From: an uncultured bacterium | Lineage (GTDB): Bacteria; Patescibacteriota; Gracilibacteria; Absconditabacterales; Absconditicoccaceae | Reading direction: 5' to 3' | Assembly: GCA_946408385.1 (NCBI GenBank) | Contig: CAMJSB010000005.1 | Coordinates: 22,435-86,434 of the forward strand | DNA length: 64,000 nt | Program-made: the position numbers and the translations under genes | Notes under the pieces: generated by a model | The model's database searches: none | The model's input: the letters and a program-made list of their open reading frames with translations, nothing else | Told to the model about the DNA's origin: nothing | Part shown: positions 63,642-64,000 of the stretch, piece by piece | How the letters are laid out: every line of letters begins with the position of its first letter | Numbering within the stretch: position 1 is the stretch's first letter

Positions 63642-64000
63642 TTATTTCAGTAATGAAAATACCAAAGTTACATCTCAATCTCATAGAATTTCTTTCAAGC
63701 TATCTTTAGAAATCATTCCGACTTTTCAGAGTTTAGTATATGACCGAGAATTACTTTCATAAAATAATGAAATCTGATTTCATTGATACAAAACAATATC
63801 CCCAGGTTCGGTTGTGATTTGTTTATCTGCTCTAGGTAAATCAAATCATAAATTTCCTACTTTTTCAAATCATCAATATTCACGAGCATTTATTGCTATA
63901 TCTCATTCATGCAGTTTTTCAATCAAAGCTTTTGTGGCTGAATTTTTTTCCAAAGGTAAATCAAAAGTTTTATCTCAAATTTTTAGATTTATAACATAGT
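63642..64000 (-). CDS. Cyclophilin-like fold protein (partial)
   Basis: At least 119 residues; the start lies beyond the right edge. INLKIGDKTFDLPLEKNSAT, EGDIAINAREYGGFEKVGNL, TTEPGDIVLYQGNQISLFYE and SNSRSYTKLGKVGMIS match the small cyclophilin-like family often found beside flavodoxins in gut bacteria. It is probably not a true peptidyl-prolyl isomerase. It precedes the membrane flavodoxin by 26 nt on the same strand; this pairing supports a functional link. Confidence 0.75.

Noticed and set aside
1-64000. Massive pseudogenisation suggested by many in-frame UGA codons
   Set aside because: UGA codons sit at conserved glycines and frames are otherwise intact; only two loci show true lesions (UAA or frameshift).
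1-64000. UGA as tryptophan (code 4)
   Set aside because: UGA positions match Gly in P-loops, elbows and Nudix boxes, and Trp positions are UGG.
1-64000. CRISPR arrays, insertion sequences, prophage
   Set aside because: No regularly spaced repeats, transposases, integrases or phage structural genes were found while reading both strands.

Overview
The window is AT-rich, densely coded and bacterial. It reads sensibly only if in-frame UGA is translated as glycine (genetic code 25). UGA falls at invariant glycines: the P-loops of SufC and the ABC-F ATPase, the nucleophile elbow of a lipase, the Nudix box. UGG still serves for Trp, and genes end in UAA or UAG. This places the organism in Candidatus Absconditabacteria (SR1) or Gracilibacteria. 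The AMP phosphorylase, part of the archaeal-type AMP pathway known from SR1, makes SR1 the better guess (inference). Under a standard code nearly every gene appears broken; under code 25 only two coding regions remain damaged.

Layout. 1-4.0 kb: a thioredoxin-CcdA fusion, a membrane YdcF protein, an FMN-type oxidoreductase and a Nudix hydrolase. 4.1-9.2 kb: a decayed L,D-transpeptidase, then tgt, a coiled-coil methyltransferase-like protein, a C39-like peptidase and a Trm11-like RNA methylase. 9.2-12.1 kb: an SRP-like ncRNA candidate and valS. 12.2-17.1 kb: a peptidoglycan-binding protein, a nucleotidase, a metallophosphoesterase, a secreted protein and a VirB2/TrbC-type pilin. 17.1-21.4 kb: a lipase pair, a ~250-nt ncRNA, an HtpX-like protease and a sortase. 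21.6-26.7 kb: HIT, a short SufD, SufC and alanine racemase. 26.7-32.8 kb: a zinc-protease-like protein and the operon AMP phosphorylase, pyruvate kinase, PEP synthase. 33-37.4 kb: HemW-like, then rnpA, an AI-2E exporter and murF. 37.5-44.1 kb: a lipoprotein, a Na/Pi transporter, ABC-F and a MscS-like channel. 44.1-44.6 kb: RNase P RNA with tRNA-Trp directly downstream. 44.7-54.5 kb: a modular S-layer-type surface protein, DUF368 and a fragmentary copy of its C-terminus, two wall hydrolases, a DUF1846-like protein and a frameshifted subtilase. 54.5-57.2 kb: flavodoxin, Memo, CapA. 57.3-59.6 kb: a 6S-like ncRNA and a restriction-modification pair (EcoRI-family methylase plus DUF262-HNH nuclease). 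59.6-64 kb: a hydrolase, two lipoproteins, a membrane-anchored flavodoxin and a cyclophilin-like protein.

Themes. Many genes concern the envelope or its breakdown (MurF, Alr, lytic transglycosylase, NlpC/P60, L,D-transpeptidase, sortase, pilin, surface protein), as expected of a small host-attached CPR cell. AMP phosphorylase, pyruvate kinase and PEP synthase form one likely transcription unit tying AMP salvage to lower glycolysis. Promoters are classical sigma70 (TTGACA/TTGCAA, 16-17 nt spacer, TATAAT) and strong intrinsic terminators are common. No CRISPR array, insertion sequence or prophage was seen. Translations were done by eye; coordinates were checked for reading-frame consistency, but family names rest on motif recognition, not database searches.
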